Shown in pieces: positions 29,099 through 36,804 of a stretch of 39,008 nucleotides of DNA. Below the pieces are notes generated by a model, which saw only the letters and a program-made list of their open reading frames with translations, did no database searches and was not told the origin of the DNA. This stretch comes from Dehalococcoidales bacterium. Lineage in GTDB: Bacteria; Chloroflexota; Dehalococcoidia; Dehalococcoidales; Fen-1064. The stretch's first letter is position 1. Each line of letters starts with the position of its first letter. The stretch spans positions 1-39,008 of the forward strand of contig JAQTOJ010000001.1 in NCBI GenBank assembly GCA_028713395.1, given 5' to 3'. The position numbers and the translations under genes are program-made.

Positions 29099-29373
29099 TA
29101 CATTCGATTTTTTTGCTTTTTCCATTCCCATACCTTCGGATGTTTAGCAATTTGTACTAATTTTTCCCACAACGTTAGATTGCATGGGGCAATCTTCATA
29201 TGTCCACAATGGGCGCATCCCTTATACTCACGCAAATCAAATAAACTGACTATACGATGACACAACATACACCGATAAAATGTGAGCGCATCTTCATCGT
29301 TCGATTCGAGAAACCCTGGCTTTTCTTCTCTCGTATCAATAAATTGACCGTTTATAAATTTCGGCTCTTCCAT
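29098..29373 (-). CDS. Zinc-ribbon protein, 91 aa
   Basis: Two Cys pairs, YRCMLCHRI and KGCAHCGHM (about residues 34-59), form a zinc ribbon between a polar N-terminus and a Trp/Lys-rich C-terminal helix (HPKVWEWKKQKNRM). It lies between a methyltransferase and a glycosyltransferase, so it may serve as an accessory or regulator of that cluster. Not recognised further. Confidence 0.6.
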   Translation of the reverse strand: MEEPKFINGQFIDTREEKPGFLESNDEDALTFYRCMLCHRIVSLFDLREYKGCAHCGHMKIAPCNLTLWEKLVQIAKHPKVWEWKKQKNRM

Positions 29374-29391
29374 ATTTCTCCTATCAAGAAA

Positions 29392-29928
29392 TTAAATTTT
29401 CTTAAATATAAAAACTTGTTCATGTATGAAATTACGCATGTGGCTCGCGCAGAATTTCAACAACCAAGGACACCATGTAATCATCCATGTATATTTTTCA
29501 TAAGGGACTTGATTATAAGAAACGGGCTCTAATGGCACGGAATCTTTATTATCAATAGCCCATGCGCTTGTACCGTGTTGAGCACCTTTAATTCCATGAA
29601 ATGAGTTTTGACCAAACACATGGTGATGGTCACGATAGGTTAATGCTGTAGAACTTGATTCGTCTGGAACCCTAATTTCTAAAATACCACCCGGTTTAAG
29701 AATACGTGCGCATTCTGTAAAAGATGACCACCAATCCGGTATGTGCTCAAGTATGTGGCTCATATAAATCTCATCTATGGAATTATCATCCCACGGATAG
29801 GGAAATTTATTTAAATCACATACTAAATCAGGAACGCAAGACTCATAAGCATCAACATTGACCCAACCTATTATTTTTTTTAGACCACATCCTAAATTTA
29901 GTTTAGTTTTTTTAACATTTTCAGCCAT
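29392..29928 (-). CDS. Class I SAM-dependent methyltransferase, 178 aa
   Basis: Motif I is KLNLGCGLKKIIGWVNVD (residues 9-26), followed by an acidic motif (VDAYESCVPDLVCDL), HILEHIPDWWSSF and LKPGGILEIRVPD. This is the Methyltransf_11 type, often acting on sugars or small molecules. The gene overlaps the GT4 gene by 31 nt, and an AGGA site precedes its ATG, so the two enzymes may modify the same glycan. The substrate is unknown. Confidence 0.8.
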   Translation of the reverse strand: MAENVKKTKLNLGCGLKKIIGWVNVDAYESCVPDLVCDLNKFPYPWDDNSIDEIYMSHILEHIPDWWSSFTECARILKPGGILEIRVPDESSSTALTYRDHHHVFGQNSFHGIKGAQHGTSAWAIDNKDSVPLEPVSYNQVPYEKYTWMITWCPWLLKFCASHMRNFIHEQVFIFKKI

Positions 29929-30950
29929 AAATGTCCTATCTCATCCCAGCTATTAATTTTTGTGGCGGCAGCATTTTTAATCATTTTACGATGAAGTTTT
30001 TCATCTTCAAGAAGATGAACAGAATGGCGTATAACATCAAGATGATAAGCCATATAATCAACTGGCATCCATCTTGTTAACACACCATTTTTATTATTAT
30101 TTATCCATTCATTGGAACTACCTATATTACCTGTCGTGACGATAGGCGTTCCAGACGCAAGACTTTGCAGAATTATGTTAGAACATATTTCCGGGTAATC
30201 TGTAGGCAATACCATCAATCCCGATTTACCTATTTCTTCCGCCAATTGTTTCTGCGGAATGGGATCACATAACTGTACATCGGACTCTTCTACTTTCGTA
30301 TAGACTTCGGTAAAACCATCTTTATCTGAATCTCTATCTTCGACTTCATTAGGATGAAGTTTTTTAAGATTAGAGAATGCCTTCATGTAAACCGGCCTTT
30401 TTACTCTTGTCTTGATGCAATCAAAAATAAAAGGTAACCGTTTCAGCCCCCTATTAGGGGCCGAGGCAAAAATCAAATAATTTAAATCCTTTTCTCTAGG
30501 ATAGAATATCTCTTTATCAACACCGTTCGGTATTAAAAAAGACCTGCCTATTTCCTTATAGAAATATCGCCAAATCCGCTCTGCATAATTCGACATAAAT
30601 ACCGTTGCCGAAAATGCTTTGATTGTCTTTGGTTCTGGTATAAATCCAGAATGCGGTAAATCATGCGTCCACAATATTCTGTGACGAGATTTTATATCGG
30701 AATGACCGCTACCCACCCCGCGATTACAAATTAGAAAATCATAATCCTCATTTGCATCGCCGCACCAGACAACCCCGCTTCTAGTAGTGCCTGATTTCTT
30801 AATGTCGCTATTCACAACGACATGGTGCCCACACGAAGCCAAATAATCTGAAATTTTAAATAAGCTCGTTACCATTCCACCACGAGCCTTTGTTTCTAAA
30901 TCATCAACCGTTTCTAACTTGGTCGATTTATCCAGAAAACAGATTTTCAT
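29898..30950 (-). CDS. GT4-family glycosyltransferase, 350 aa
   Basis: GT-B fold of the Glycos_transf_1 type: the N-terminal domain has a Gly loop (LETKARGGMVTSLFKISDYL), the middle PNGVDKEIFYP, and the C-terminal domain the donor site VLPTDYPEICSNIILQSLAS followed by GTPIVTTGNIGSSNEWI. The start at 30950 overlaps the upstream stop (ATGA); the longer frame from 30983 is not used. Retaining sugar transfer is expected; donor and acceptor are unknown. Confidence 0.8.
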   Translation of the reverse strand: MKICFLDKSTKLETVDDLETKARGGMVTSLFKISDYLASCGHHVVVNSDIKKSGTTRSGVVWCGDANEDYDFLICNRGVGSGHSDIKSRHRILWTHDLPHSGFIPEPKTIKAFSATVFMSNYAERIWRYFYKEIGRSFLIPNGVDKEIFYPREKDLNYLIFASAPNRGLKRLPFIFDCIKTRVKRPVYMKAFSNLKKLHPNEVEDRDSDKDGFTEVYTKVEESDVQLCDPIPQKQLAEEIGKSGLMVLPTDYPEICSNIILQSLASGTPIVTTGNIGSSNEWINNNKNGVLTRWMPVDYMAYHLDVIRHSVHLLEDEKLHRKMIKNAAATKINSWDEIGHLWLKMLKKLN

Positions 30951-31213
30951 CTTTCCACTGCCATTTTTGCTTCCAACCCGCATTTACGACAGGCAAGATG
31001 CTGTCTGCTTACTATTGATCTATCATCAATGGTATATTTTTGAAGAACGTTATTATCCTGCCCTTTCTTTTTGGTAAACCAAGATTCATCGTCCGCACTG
31101 AATAATGTTTCTACTTTAACGAACTGCTCACATTGGCATTTCCTGCAAACCCATTGAGACACATATCCTCCTATCAAGGAAATGGGAGACCCTATCGTCT
31201 CCCACCACAACAT
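30947..31213 (-). CDS. Zinc-ribbon protein, 88 aa
   Basis: The true start is the ATG at 31213 just after the stop of the intron-split gene (TGATGTAATG); a longer frame from 31354 only shadows that gene. Two Cys pairs (VCRKCQCEQF and ACRKCGLEAK) form a zinc ribbon; the N-terminus is hydrophobic (MLWWETIGSPISLIGGYVSQ). Overlaps the GT4 start by ATGA. The role is unknown. Confidence 0.6.
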   Translation of the reverse strand: MLWWETIGSPISLIGGYVSQWVCRKCQCEQFVKVETLFSADDESWFTKKKGQDNNVLQKYTIDDRSIVSRQHLACRKCGLEAKMAVER

Positions 31214-31217
31214 TACA

Positions 31218-32429
31218 TCACAGAGCGCGCAAGAACCCTTTGGCAGTCGTCGCAAATTGGCTTGAAGACGAGGCGGTAATAGCCTCGCACAAGAAACCAA
31301 ACGCTTTCGACGTACCAAGAACGGTAGCCGGGGTAAGACCCCAATGCGCACCACCTGCCACCACGGTTAAGTTATCGCCCGCTACAGATGAGCCCGTTGA
31401 GGCGTAAATACGAACGCTTGCACGGTATCCGTAGACCTGCACTAAACCATACGCATTGTTGGCGATATCACTATCCGCAACACCGGCAAATGCCTGAAGG
31501 TCTGTAGCAGAGGCTTGGGTAACACGTACACCGTCAACACTAGCGCCAACATCGAATACTAGCGCATAGCCTGCCGTGGCAGTGGAACCCGATACATTTT
31601 GTACAACGATAAAGGCTGTTTCTGCTGTAGTACGTCCAACTCTTTTGACCTGTCCGATTTCTCTTTCATGGACATGGACTATATCTTACCTTCCTATCAA
31701 GGTGCTTCGTATGAAGATAGTAATTTGTATTTCATGCAATCTGGCACATGAGAAATAAATGGCTCGAATATCTTATCAAGTTTTTCTATCTCATTGACAC
31801 CGAATCGGAGACGCCAATGTTCTCCATGCCTGTTTAACTTTGCCGTCAGATTCCATCTGTCGTGAAAATATTTCTGTAACGATAGATGTTCAATATAATT
31901 ATACCGATCTGTGCAAAATATCGCCCCTGGATCATTTCCGCTTTCTTTCCAGTACCTTACCCCATCGTCAAGATACCAAAATAACAAACCTAAATCATCC
32001 AATCGCTTGAGCATGTGAACATCAAATGTCTTTCTATTCGCATGATATACGCGCTGTCGAAGACCTGTATAAAATGGATGGCTTTTCGTAAAAATAACAA
32101 TTACCGGATATAACTTGTCGCTTTCCTTACTTGCCTTTGATTCACCTCTCCATACAGAAACAGACGTTAACTGCTCTAGGATTTCTTTTTTCCATAAAGC
32201 ATAGTCTTCATATTTTCCTGAATGGCTACATTGCAAGTGGGCATTCTTTCTATCTTTCGACAATCCAGCGTCACCCATTAACATACCGATAACAGCACCT
32301 TTTAACTCTAACCTGTTCTTCATAGTCTCTACTCCTGGCTTTTCGCCTTGGATCGGGATTGCTCTTTTCGAGTCGTCCCCCGAGTTCAGAAGTCTTGTGA
32401 TACCCGTGGCCTTACTGGCCCAATATCAT
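31218..32429 (-). CDS. Head-type structural protein gene split by a group I intron; spliced product about 150 aa
   Basis: Exon 1 is ATGATATT (32429-32422), behind a strong AAAGGAG. Exon 2 is 31662-31218. Joining them gives MILEIGQVKRVGRTTAETAF, then FIVVQNVSGSTATAGYALVF and a Ser/Thr/Ala-rich beta-type end (FATTAKGFLRAL). Without splicing, translation stops after five codons. The frame of exon 2 is open from 31685 with no other good start, which independently demands an upstream exon. Placement directly after the major capsid gene suggests a capsid cement or minor head protein. The 3' splice site is inferred; GG at 31655 is an alternative. Confidence 0.65.
31663..32421 (-). mobile_element. 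Group I intron with LAGLIDADG endonuclease, about 759 nt
   Basis: Core elements are visible on the minus strand. P1: exon GAUAUU pairs with GGUAUC at about 32405-32400, with the U-G pair at the splice site. P4-P5: GGGGGACGACTCGAAAAGAG (32363-32344) with AATCCC. P6: GGC-GAAAA-GCC. P7: AGAGACT (32330-32324) and AAGATATAGTCC (31687-31676), the textbook 3' strand. P8: ACCTT/AAGGT stem at 31703-31688. Layout resembles the td/subgroup IA introns of T4. The endonuclease ORF starts in the loop after the first P7 strand and its stop is in the P8 stem-loop. Confidence 0.85.
31697..32323 (-). CDS. LAGLIDADG homing endonuclease, 208 aa
   Basis: Two LAGLIDADG motifs: LKGAVIGMLMGDAGL (residues 7-21) and LGLLFWYLDDGVRYW (111-125), with the active acidic residues D18 and D119/D120, so it is a one-chain, two-motif enzyme. 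Entirely contained in the intron. The Shine-Dalgarno AGGAG is part of the P6/P7 region, so translation and folding of the ribozyme compete. It would cut intronless copies of the host gene near the exon junction and spread the intron. Confidence 0.9.
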   Translation of the reverse strand: MKNRLELKGAVIGMLMGDAGLSKDRKNAHLQCSHSGKYEDYALWKKEILEQLTSVSVWRGESKASKESDKLYPVIVIFTKSHPFYTGLRQRVYHANRKTFDVHMLKRLDDLGLLFWYLDDGVRYWKESGNDPGAIFCTDRYNYIEHLSLQKYFHDRWNLTAKLNRHGEHWRLRFGVNEIEKLDKIFEPFISHVPDCMKYKLLSSYEAP

Positions 32430-32506
32430 TTTACTTAACTCCTTTGTTAAAGCGCCCCTACCACGCAATGTTTTCACTTACAGGCTTTCACCCAGTTTAT
32501 TTGAAG

Positions 32507-33610
32507 TTACGCCACAATCGTGCGCGACACAGCATACACCACGCCATGCTTACGCAGATTGCTTACTGCCGCATTACCCATAAAGAGGATTTTTGCGGTT
32601 TTTACCGTCTGATTTTCCGGCTCCACGAACGGAGTAGTAATAATATCCGTCTCAGAGTCGATAACCAGATTGTAAAAATTGGTGTTGATAAAAAATGCAC
32701 TACCGGCTGTCAAGGCGAGCGTGCCATTATCAATATCAGGAACTTGTTCGTCCCAAATACAGGTAGCACCGCGCATCTTAATAGTATCAAACCCCATTTC
32801 TGCCATTTTCGTGTCCATGTAACGTACGCTGACATCCAGCGCATTGTTATATGTCTCGAATGAGATTTGATCGAAAACAACAAGATTAGGAGAACCGCCA
32901 GAACCTTTCGAGCAAGAATTATACATACGGTACAATGCTGCCTTAAAGCCTTGATAGGTCGATACACTGATAGCAAAAGCATTGCCCGTATCAACAGACG
33001 CGCTATCTAACACAGCGGTTTGCGGCCTCCACCATGAATCTGTTACCGCTGAAATATTACCAACATTACCACCGGCAGTCGGATTCAGTTGGTTATTCTT
33101 ACGCATGAAATAACCTAATGGGTTTAAATCCTTACCATTATTACCAGGAACGAAGGTGGCGCCTGAAACCGTACCGGCGACTAATTGCCGGTTTAGTTCT
33201 TCACGCATACCCATCTCAGCCTGCTTCAGCTTTGCCTTCAACAAATCGAGAAGACGTCCTTCACCTGAGTTTTGACGCTCTTCCTTACGGGTAATACCGA
33301 TAGTACCTGCAATTTCTTTCCATTCGTAGAATGCCGTAGTAATGCCATCCTGCAAAGTCGTATCAATTACTTCTTCACCCTGATATGACTTAATCGTACT
33401 GTTCGTGCCATACATCAATGGCATGGCGATACGTTCACCGCCATTTTGCTTTTTTACTGCATCGGAATTTCTAAGAAATGCTAGATAAGCTGAATCCTTA
33501 AAAATATTGTCGACTAGAGTGTCACGAAAAGCCATCATCGTGGTAGATAACAGACTATCGTAATAAACTGTATTTGTACTAGGTGCGGCTGTACTTCCAA
33601 TAGTAGCCAT
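32507..33610 (-). CDS. Major capsid protein, 367 aa
   Basis: Position after the scaffold gene, size and composition fit a HK97-fold coat protein. The N-terminus (STAAPSTNTVYYDSLLSTTM) and DTLVDNIFKDSAYLAFLRNS, then GTIGITRKEERQNSGEGRLL, are characteristic of a broad podovirus-like capsid group. No proteolytic cleavage signal is visible. Expected to be the most abundant virion protein. Confidence 0.75.
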   Translation of the reverse strand: MATIGSTAAPSTNTVYYDSLLSTTMMAFRDTLVDNIFKDSAYLAFLRNSDAVKKQNGGERIAMPLMYGTNSTIKSYQGEEVIDTTLQDGITTAFYEWKEIAGTIGITRKEERQNSGEGRLLDLLKAKLKQAEMGMREELNRQLVAGTVSGATFVPGNNGKDLNPLGYFMRKNNQLNPTAGGNVGNISAVTDSWWRPQTAVLDSASVDTGNAFAISVSTYQGFKAALYRMYNSCSKGSGGSPNLVVFDQISFETYNNALDVSVRYMDTKMAEMGFDTIKMRGATCIWDEQVPDIDNGTLALTAGSAFFINTNFYNLVIDSETDIITTPFVEPENQTVKTAKILFMGNAAVSNLRKHGVVYAVSRTIVA

Positions 33611-33625
33611 AACTTCTTCTCCAAT

Positions 33626-34447
33626 TTAAGTAGGCGGCTTCATTCCATGTGAAGCAAGTTGTGCTTTTGCAAACTTCACTGCTTGGTCAAAGCTCAATTT
33701 ACCATTAGGTTTTGAAGACGCCTGTTGTGTGGTTGTTGACCCACCGGAAAGCTGTGCGGATTCAACCTTCGTTTGCAGCTTACGCATGGCCGCCTGAGCC
33801 GCTCTGGATTCGAGCACTTCCGACGGAACGCTTAACTGATACAGTTTTACAGGATCATTTACTAACGTGGGGTGTTTTTGAAGTGTCTGCATCATGCCAT
33901 CTTCGTATACTCGCCAATCCGGGCAACTATCGTCTAACATCTTTTCAAGTTGTCCTTTGCGAGTTTCTTTTACTTCATTTAAAAATGGCGATAGCTTTTG
34001 CATGATGCGCTGTTCTGCACGTTGCTCGGCTACCTGCATGACTTCATCCCACGACTTCGGTTCAAATTGATTCTGCTGTTGCGCTTGGTCATTCACCATT
34101 TGTTGCGCTTGAGCACGAGTCAACGAGTAACCGTATTGCGAAGCTAACTGCTGTAAGGCTTGCGCCGGATTCTGCATAAAGGAATCGTATGCTTGAATCT
34201 TTTGAGAGTGCTCCTTGAAAGCAGTCGTCTTCTTAGTAAATGCTGCCTGCATCTGTTTATAAGCAGCTTCTAACTCAGGTTTACCCTTAATACTTTCCGG
34301 GTCAAAAAATGTTTCCTCAGCCGTAGCAGGTGCAGATGTGCTTGTCTGTGGGCTGGTGGTTTGACTTTCGGGTGCCGCTTGGGTTGTCTCCGATCCTGTT
34401 ACGGTTGTCGGAGTTCCTTCGCTAACTTGTCCGTCTGTTTCTGCCAT
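33626..34447 (-). CDS. Scaffolding protein, 273 aa
   Basis: A Thr/Ser/Gln-rich disordered N-terminus (about 45 residues) is followed by a long coiled coil (ELEAAYKQMQAAFTKKTTAF), a Gln-rich middle (YGYSLTRAQAQQMVNDQAQQ) and a short basic/hydrophobic C-terminus (KLSFDQAVKFAKAQLASHG), the layout of podovirus scaffolding proteins. It lies directly upstream of the capsid gene. An intrinsic terminator precedes it. Confidence 0.75.
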   Translation of the reverse strand: MAETDGQVSEGTPTTVTGSETTQAAPESQTTSPQTSTSAPATAEETFFDPESIKGKPELEAAYKQMQAAFTKKTTAFKEHSQKIQAYDSFMQNPAQALQQLASQYGYSLTRAQAQQMVNDQAQQQNQFEPKSWDEVMQVAEQRAEQRIMQKLSPFLNEVKETRKGQLEKMLDDSCPDWRVYEDGMMQTLQKHPTLVNDPVKLYQLSVPSEVLESRAAQAAMRKLQTKVESAQLSGGSTTTQQASSKPNGKLSFDQAVKFAKAQLASHGMKPPT

Positions 34448-34467
34448 GATAATTTTTCCTCATCAAT

Positions 34468-34490
34468 AAAAAAGGCCGCTCTAGGCGACC
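34468..34490 (-). terminator. Intrinsic terminator within the late operon
   Basis: On the minus strand GGUCGC (34490-34485) pairs with GCGGCC (34479-34474) with a 5-nt loop and is followed by six T (34473-34468). It sits 20 nt before the scaffold start, with no room for a promoter between, so it should partly stop late transcripts unless antitermination or readthrough occurs. Confidence 0.7.
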
Positions 34491-34515
34491 TATTTAGGGG
34501 ATATCCCCAAATTCT

Positions 34516-34776
34516 TTAATACCACCCTTTACCGAATTTTTCGGTAAGCCCTCTTTCTTTCATTAATTGTTGCCTATGTTTTTTTGATTTAACGACAACG
34601 GGATCATGGCCCATGTTCGTATCGAGATACGGCTCTATATCTCGAATAACGGAATAATTACCGAGCACACGCTGCATTAACTTTCCGCATTTAATGCAAT
34701 CTTTGTACTCATCGAATCCTTGCTGAACATCCTTTTCTTCATGGCCGCAACTACATTTTACATCGTAAAAAGGCAT
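34516..34776 (-). CDS. FmdB-like zinc-ribbon protein, 86 aa
   Basis: The opening MPFYDVKCSCGHEEKDVQQG and DCIKCGKLMQRVLG match the FmdB-type zinc ribbon (MPxYxYxCxxCG...CPxCG). The C-terminal half is basic. In phages such genes often sit between portal and scaffold. Function is unknown; protein-protein or DNA contact is likely. Confidence 0.7.
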   Translation of the reverse strand: MPFYDVKCSCGHEEKDVQQGFDEYKDCIKCGKLMQRVLGNYSVIRDIEPYLDTNMGHDPVVVKSKKHRQQLMKERGLTEKFGKGWY

Positions 34777-34778
34777 GA

Positions 34779-34964
34779 CTAACCTTTATGAACCCCAGTT
34801 TTACGAGTGTGCATAGCGCCCTTTTCTCCCATTGGATGTTTTTTCATATCGGCCTTATTAAATTCTTTCGCTACTGTCACGGGGATTCCCATCTTCTTGG
34901 CAAATGACGGACTATGCGCGGCAGCCGCCATCGTTCGCATTTGTTTATATGTCTTACTAGGCAT
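34779..34964 (-). CDS. Small basic protein, 61 aa
   Basis: The start at 34964 lies behind GGAGGTCAAA and overlaps the portal stop by 8 nt. Sequence MPSKTYKQMRTMAAAAHSPS, then KKMGIPVTVAKEFNKADMKK and a His/Lys-rich end. Very basic, so it may bind DNA in the capsid or packaging complex. Similar short proteins follow portals in related phages. Confidence 0.6.
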   Translation of the reverse strand: MPSKTYKQMRTMAAAAHSPSFAKKMGIPVTVAKEFNKADMKKHPMGEKGAMHTRKTGVHKG

Positions 34965-36804
34965 TTTGACCTCCATCTCTGGCTATTGAACCACCACCAT
35001 TAAATAAACCGCCCAATGCGCCTAATGCGGCGCCTGTTGTTCCCGCACCAGGCTGTCCAGGACTTCCTGGCTGACTTCCGCTCTGACCTGGCATCGGCAA
35101 CGAACCTTGCATCATCTGTTCTGCCATCTTACGAAGTTCTTCTATCGCCACCTCATCATCGAAGTTGTGCATCGCCATGACTCGCTTAGTTAGCGTTCGA
35201 TTTAATAATAGTTGCGGGAAATTGGCGAACAGTTGAAGCAGTGCGATAAATTGCGCCCGCTCCAATTGAGGAAGCTGCGGAGAAGTCGCACCGATATTAA
35301 TCGAATACTCGAACTCTCCTTCGATTTCTTCGTAATCTTGAGACCGTACCATTTTCCAGAATTCCCCCTCTGGCCCTGTGATACGAATCGCTTCGTCTTT
35401 ACTTATGTTCGCCTGAACTAATTGATCTAGCTTTCTAGCGATATCTAAAATCCATTCCGTGACTAGCCCAAGACGGTCACCTTCACGGATATTTAGGCGC
35501 TTCTCAAGAATATCCGCTTGTGTTGCGGAGTCTGCTGTCGCAAGACCTCTCGATTCACCGCTATAGCCGGACGCCTCAATAATATCGTTATTGAGGGCCA
35601 TGATTTCTTGCCAACCTGTTTGATCTAATGGAGCATCAATCACCGGCGTGATAACAGGCCCCTGTGTTTGTTTACGGATGATCGTTCCGTCTTCACCGGA
35701 TTCTAATTTTTCTAATTCCGTTTCGTCAACCAAACCAGAGACAAACGCTTCGTATTTTCTATTAAACCGTTTCCGGTGTGTCATGAAACGAGACCGCGCT
35801 AAACAATATTCTTTCTGCGGGTCGATCATCTGAGATACAGGCGGTATCGGATAGGGCGTATTGTCTTGCAACGTAAACCGCAAAACGGAATACGGGTGAC
35901 ATTCCGTACCTTTTGGCAATGAATCCGGTTCTTTCAAGAGACCGTCTGCATTCTCCGCCAAAATGAGCCATTGTTTCTTTTTAAGATCGTAAATTTCCCA
36001 AAATATATACGGTTCGTCTTCTTTAACCTTGTTATCGTCCGTAGAAAAAGAATCCTTCTTTACTTCTCCGGGCTGGATAGAGTCGAGTATTTTCTGGTTT
36101 AGTCGCTTATCCTCCTTAGCCTCGTCCTTGGTCATGCGGATGCGTTCTGCTATCCAAGGCCACTTATCCTCAAGCGTCGAAGACTCGGCAGACCACAAAA
36201 AATCATCCGGGTGAACACGTGTTAAACAGTAACGCTCCTTGATAGGAACCGTCTTAGGCTCTCTTAATGGATTTCCGTCTTCGTCTTTAAGTTTTTTCCC
36301 GTACTCACTCTCCATCTCATTATCAGCGTCGGGGTTTTCTTTTTCTTCTACGTAGTAATGGGTTTTGACGACACCGAAGGCAAATTGCGCATCCTGTATC
36401 CCAAGACGGCATTTTGTCTTCATCTCTAACTCACCCTTTAGGTAATTGAGATAAGACTGCCTAATCTTTGCCTTCTCCTCGAATACGGCTATGTCTTTTG
36501 GGTCAGGAGAAAAAGAACGCTTTGTCTTTATGTAAAAATATGGATCGACGGAATAGAGAGACGGAAGCTCTGCCATTAAGTGAGAATAAATTTTGTTTAT
36601 CGTGATCCACTCATCATCCGGGTAACCTGGATTCTGTTTTCCGGCGAAATAATCTCTCGCTAATTTAACCCGGAATACTTTTTCCCATTCTTCCTCACGT
36701 TTCTTCTTAGCCTTATTTATTCTTTCTTCCCAAAGATTTTGTAGATCAACGCTATCCTTCTCTTTTTCATCGGAAACTGTTTTGTACGTCTTCTTTTTAG
36801 CCAT
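34957..36804 (-). CDS. Portal protein, 615 aa
   Basis: Placed directly after the large terminase. Helical, charged N-terminus (EERINKAKKKREEEWEKVFR), then ARDYFAGKQNPGYPDDEWIT, HPDDFLWSAESSTLEDKWPW and DIIEASGYSGESRGLATADS in the stem/wing, and a Gly/Pro/Gln-rich C-terminus (QGSLPMPGQSGSQPGSPGQP). These regions match podovirus-type portals. It forms the dodecameric DNA channel at the capsid vertex. Confidence 0.8.
   Translation of the reverse strand: MAKKKTYKTVSDEKEKDSVDLQNLWEERINKAKKKREEEWEKVFRVKLARDYFAGKQNPGYPDDEWITINKIYSHLMAELPSLYSVDPYFYIKTKRSFSPDPKDIAVFEEKAKIRQSYLNYLKGELEMKTKCRLGIQDAQFAFGVVKTHYYVEEKENPDADNEMESEYGKKLKDEDGNPLREPKTVPIKERYCLTRVHPDDFLWSAESSTLEDKWPWIAERIRMTKDEAKEDKRLNQKILDSIQPGEVKKDSFSTDDNKVKEDEPYIFWEIYDLKKKQWLILAENADGLLKEPDSLPKGTECHPYSVLRFTLQDNTPYPIPPVSQMIDPQKEYCLARSRFMTHRKRFNRKYEAFVSGLVDETELEKLESGEDGTIIRKQTQGPVITPVIDAPLDQTGWQEIMALNNDIIEASGYSGESRGLATADSATQADILEKRLNIREGDRLGLVTEWILDIARKLDQLVQANISKDEAIRITGPEGEFWKMVRSQDYEEIEGEFEYSINIGATSPQLPQLERAQFIALLQLFANFPQLLLNRTLTKRVMAMHNFDDEVAIEELRKMAEQMMQGSLPMPGQSGSQPGSPGQPGAGTTGAALGALGGLFNGGGSIARDGGQNA

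Noticed and set aside
30947..31354. Long version (135 codons) of the zinc-ribbon gene
   Set aside because: Its first 47 codons lie over exon 2 of the intron-split gene in another frame and are Arg/Leu-rich shadow; the ATG at 31213 follows the exon stop directly.
31218..31442. Exon 2 as an independent 74-aa gene starting at GTG 31442
   Set aside because: The frame continues open upstream for 73 further codons with protein-like sequence and meets a textbook group I intron end; a split gene explains it better.
32710..32994. 94-codon minus-strand frame inside the capsid gene
   Set aside because: Fully inside the major capsid reading frame and without a ribosome site.
34957..34989. Plus-strand frames opposite the late operon (for example 34807-34989, 38150-38389)
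   Set aside because: They mirror real minus-strand genes, lack ribosome sites and have no recognisable content.
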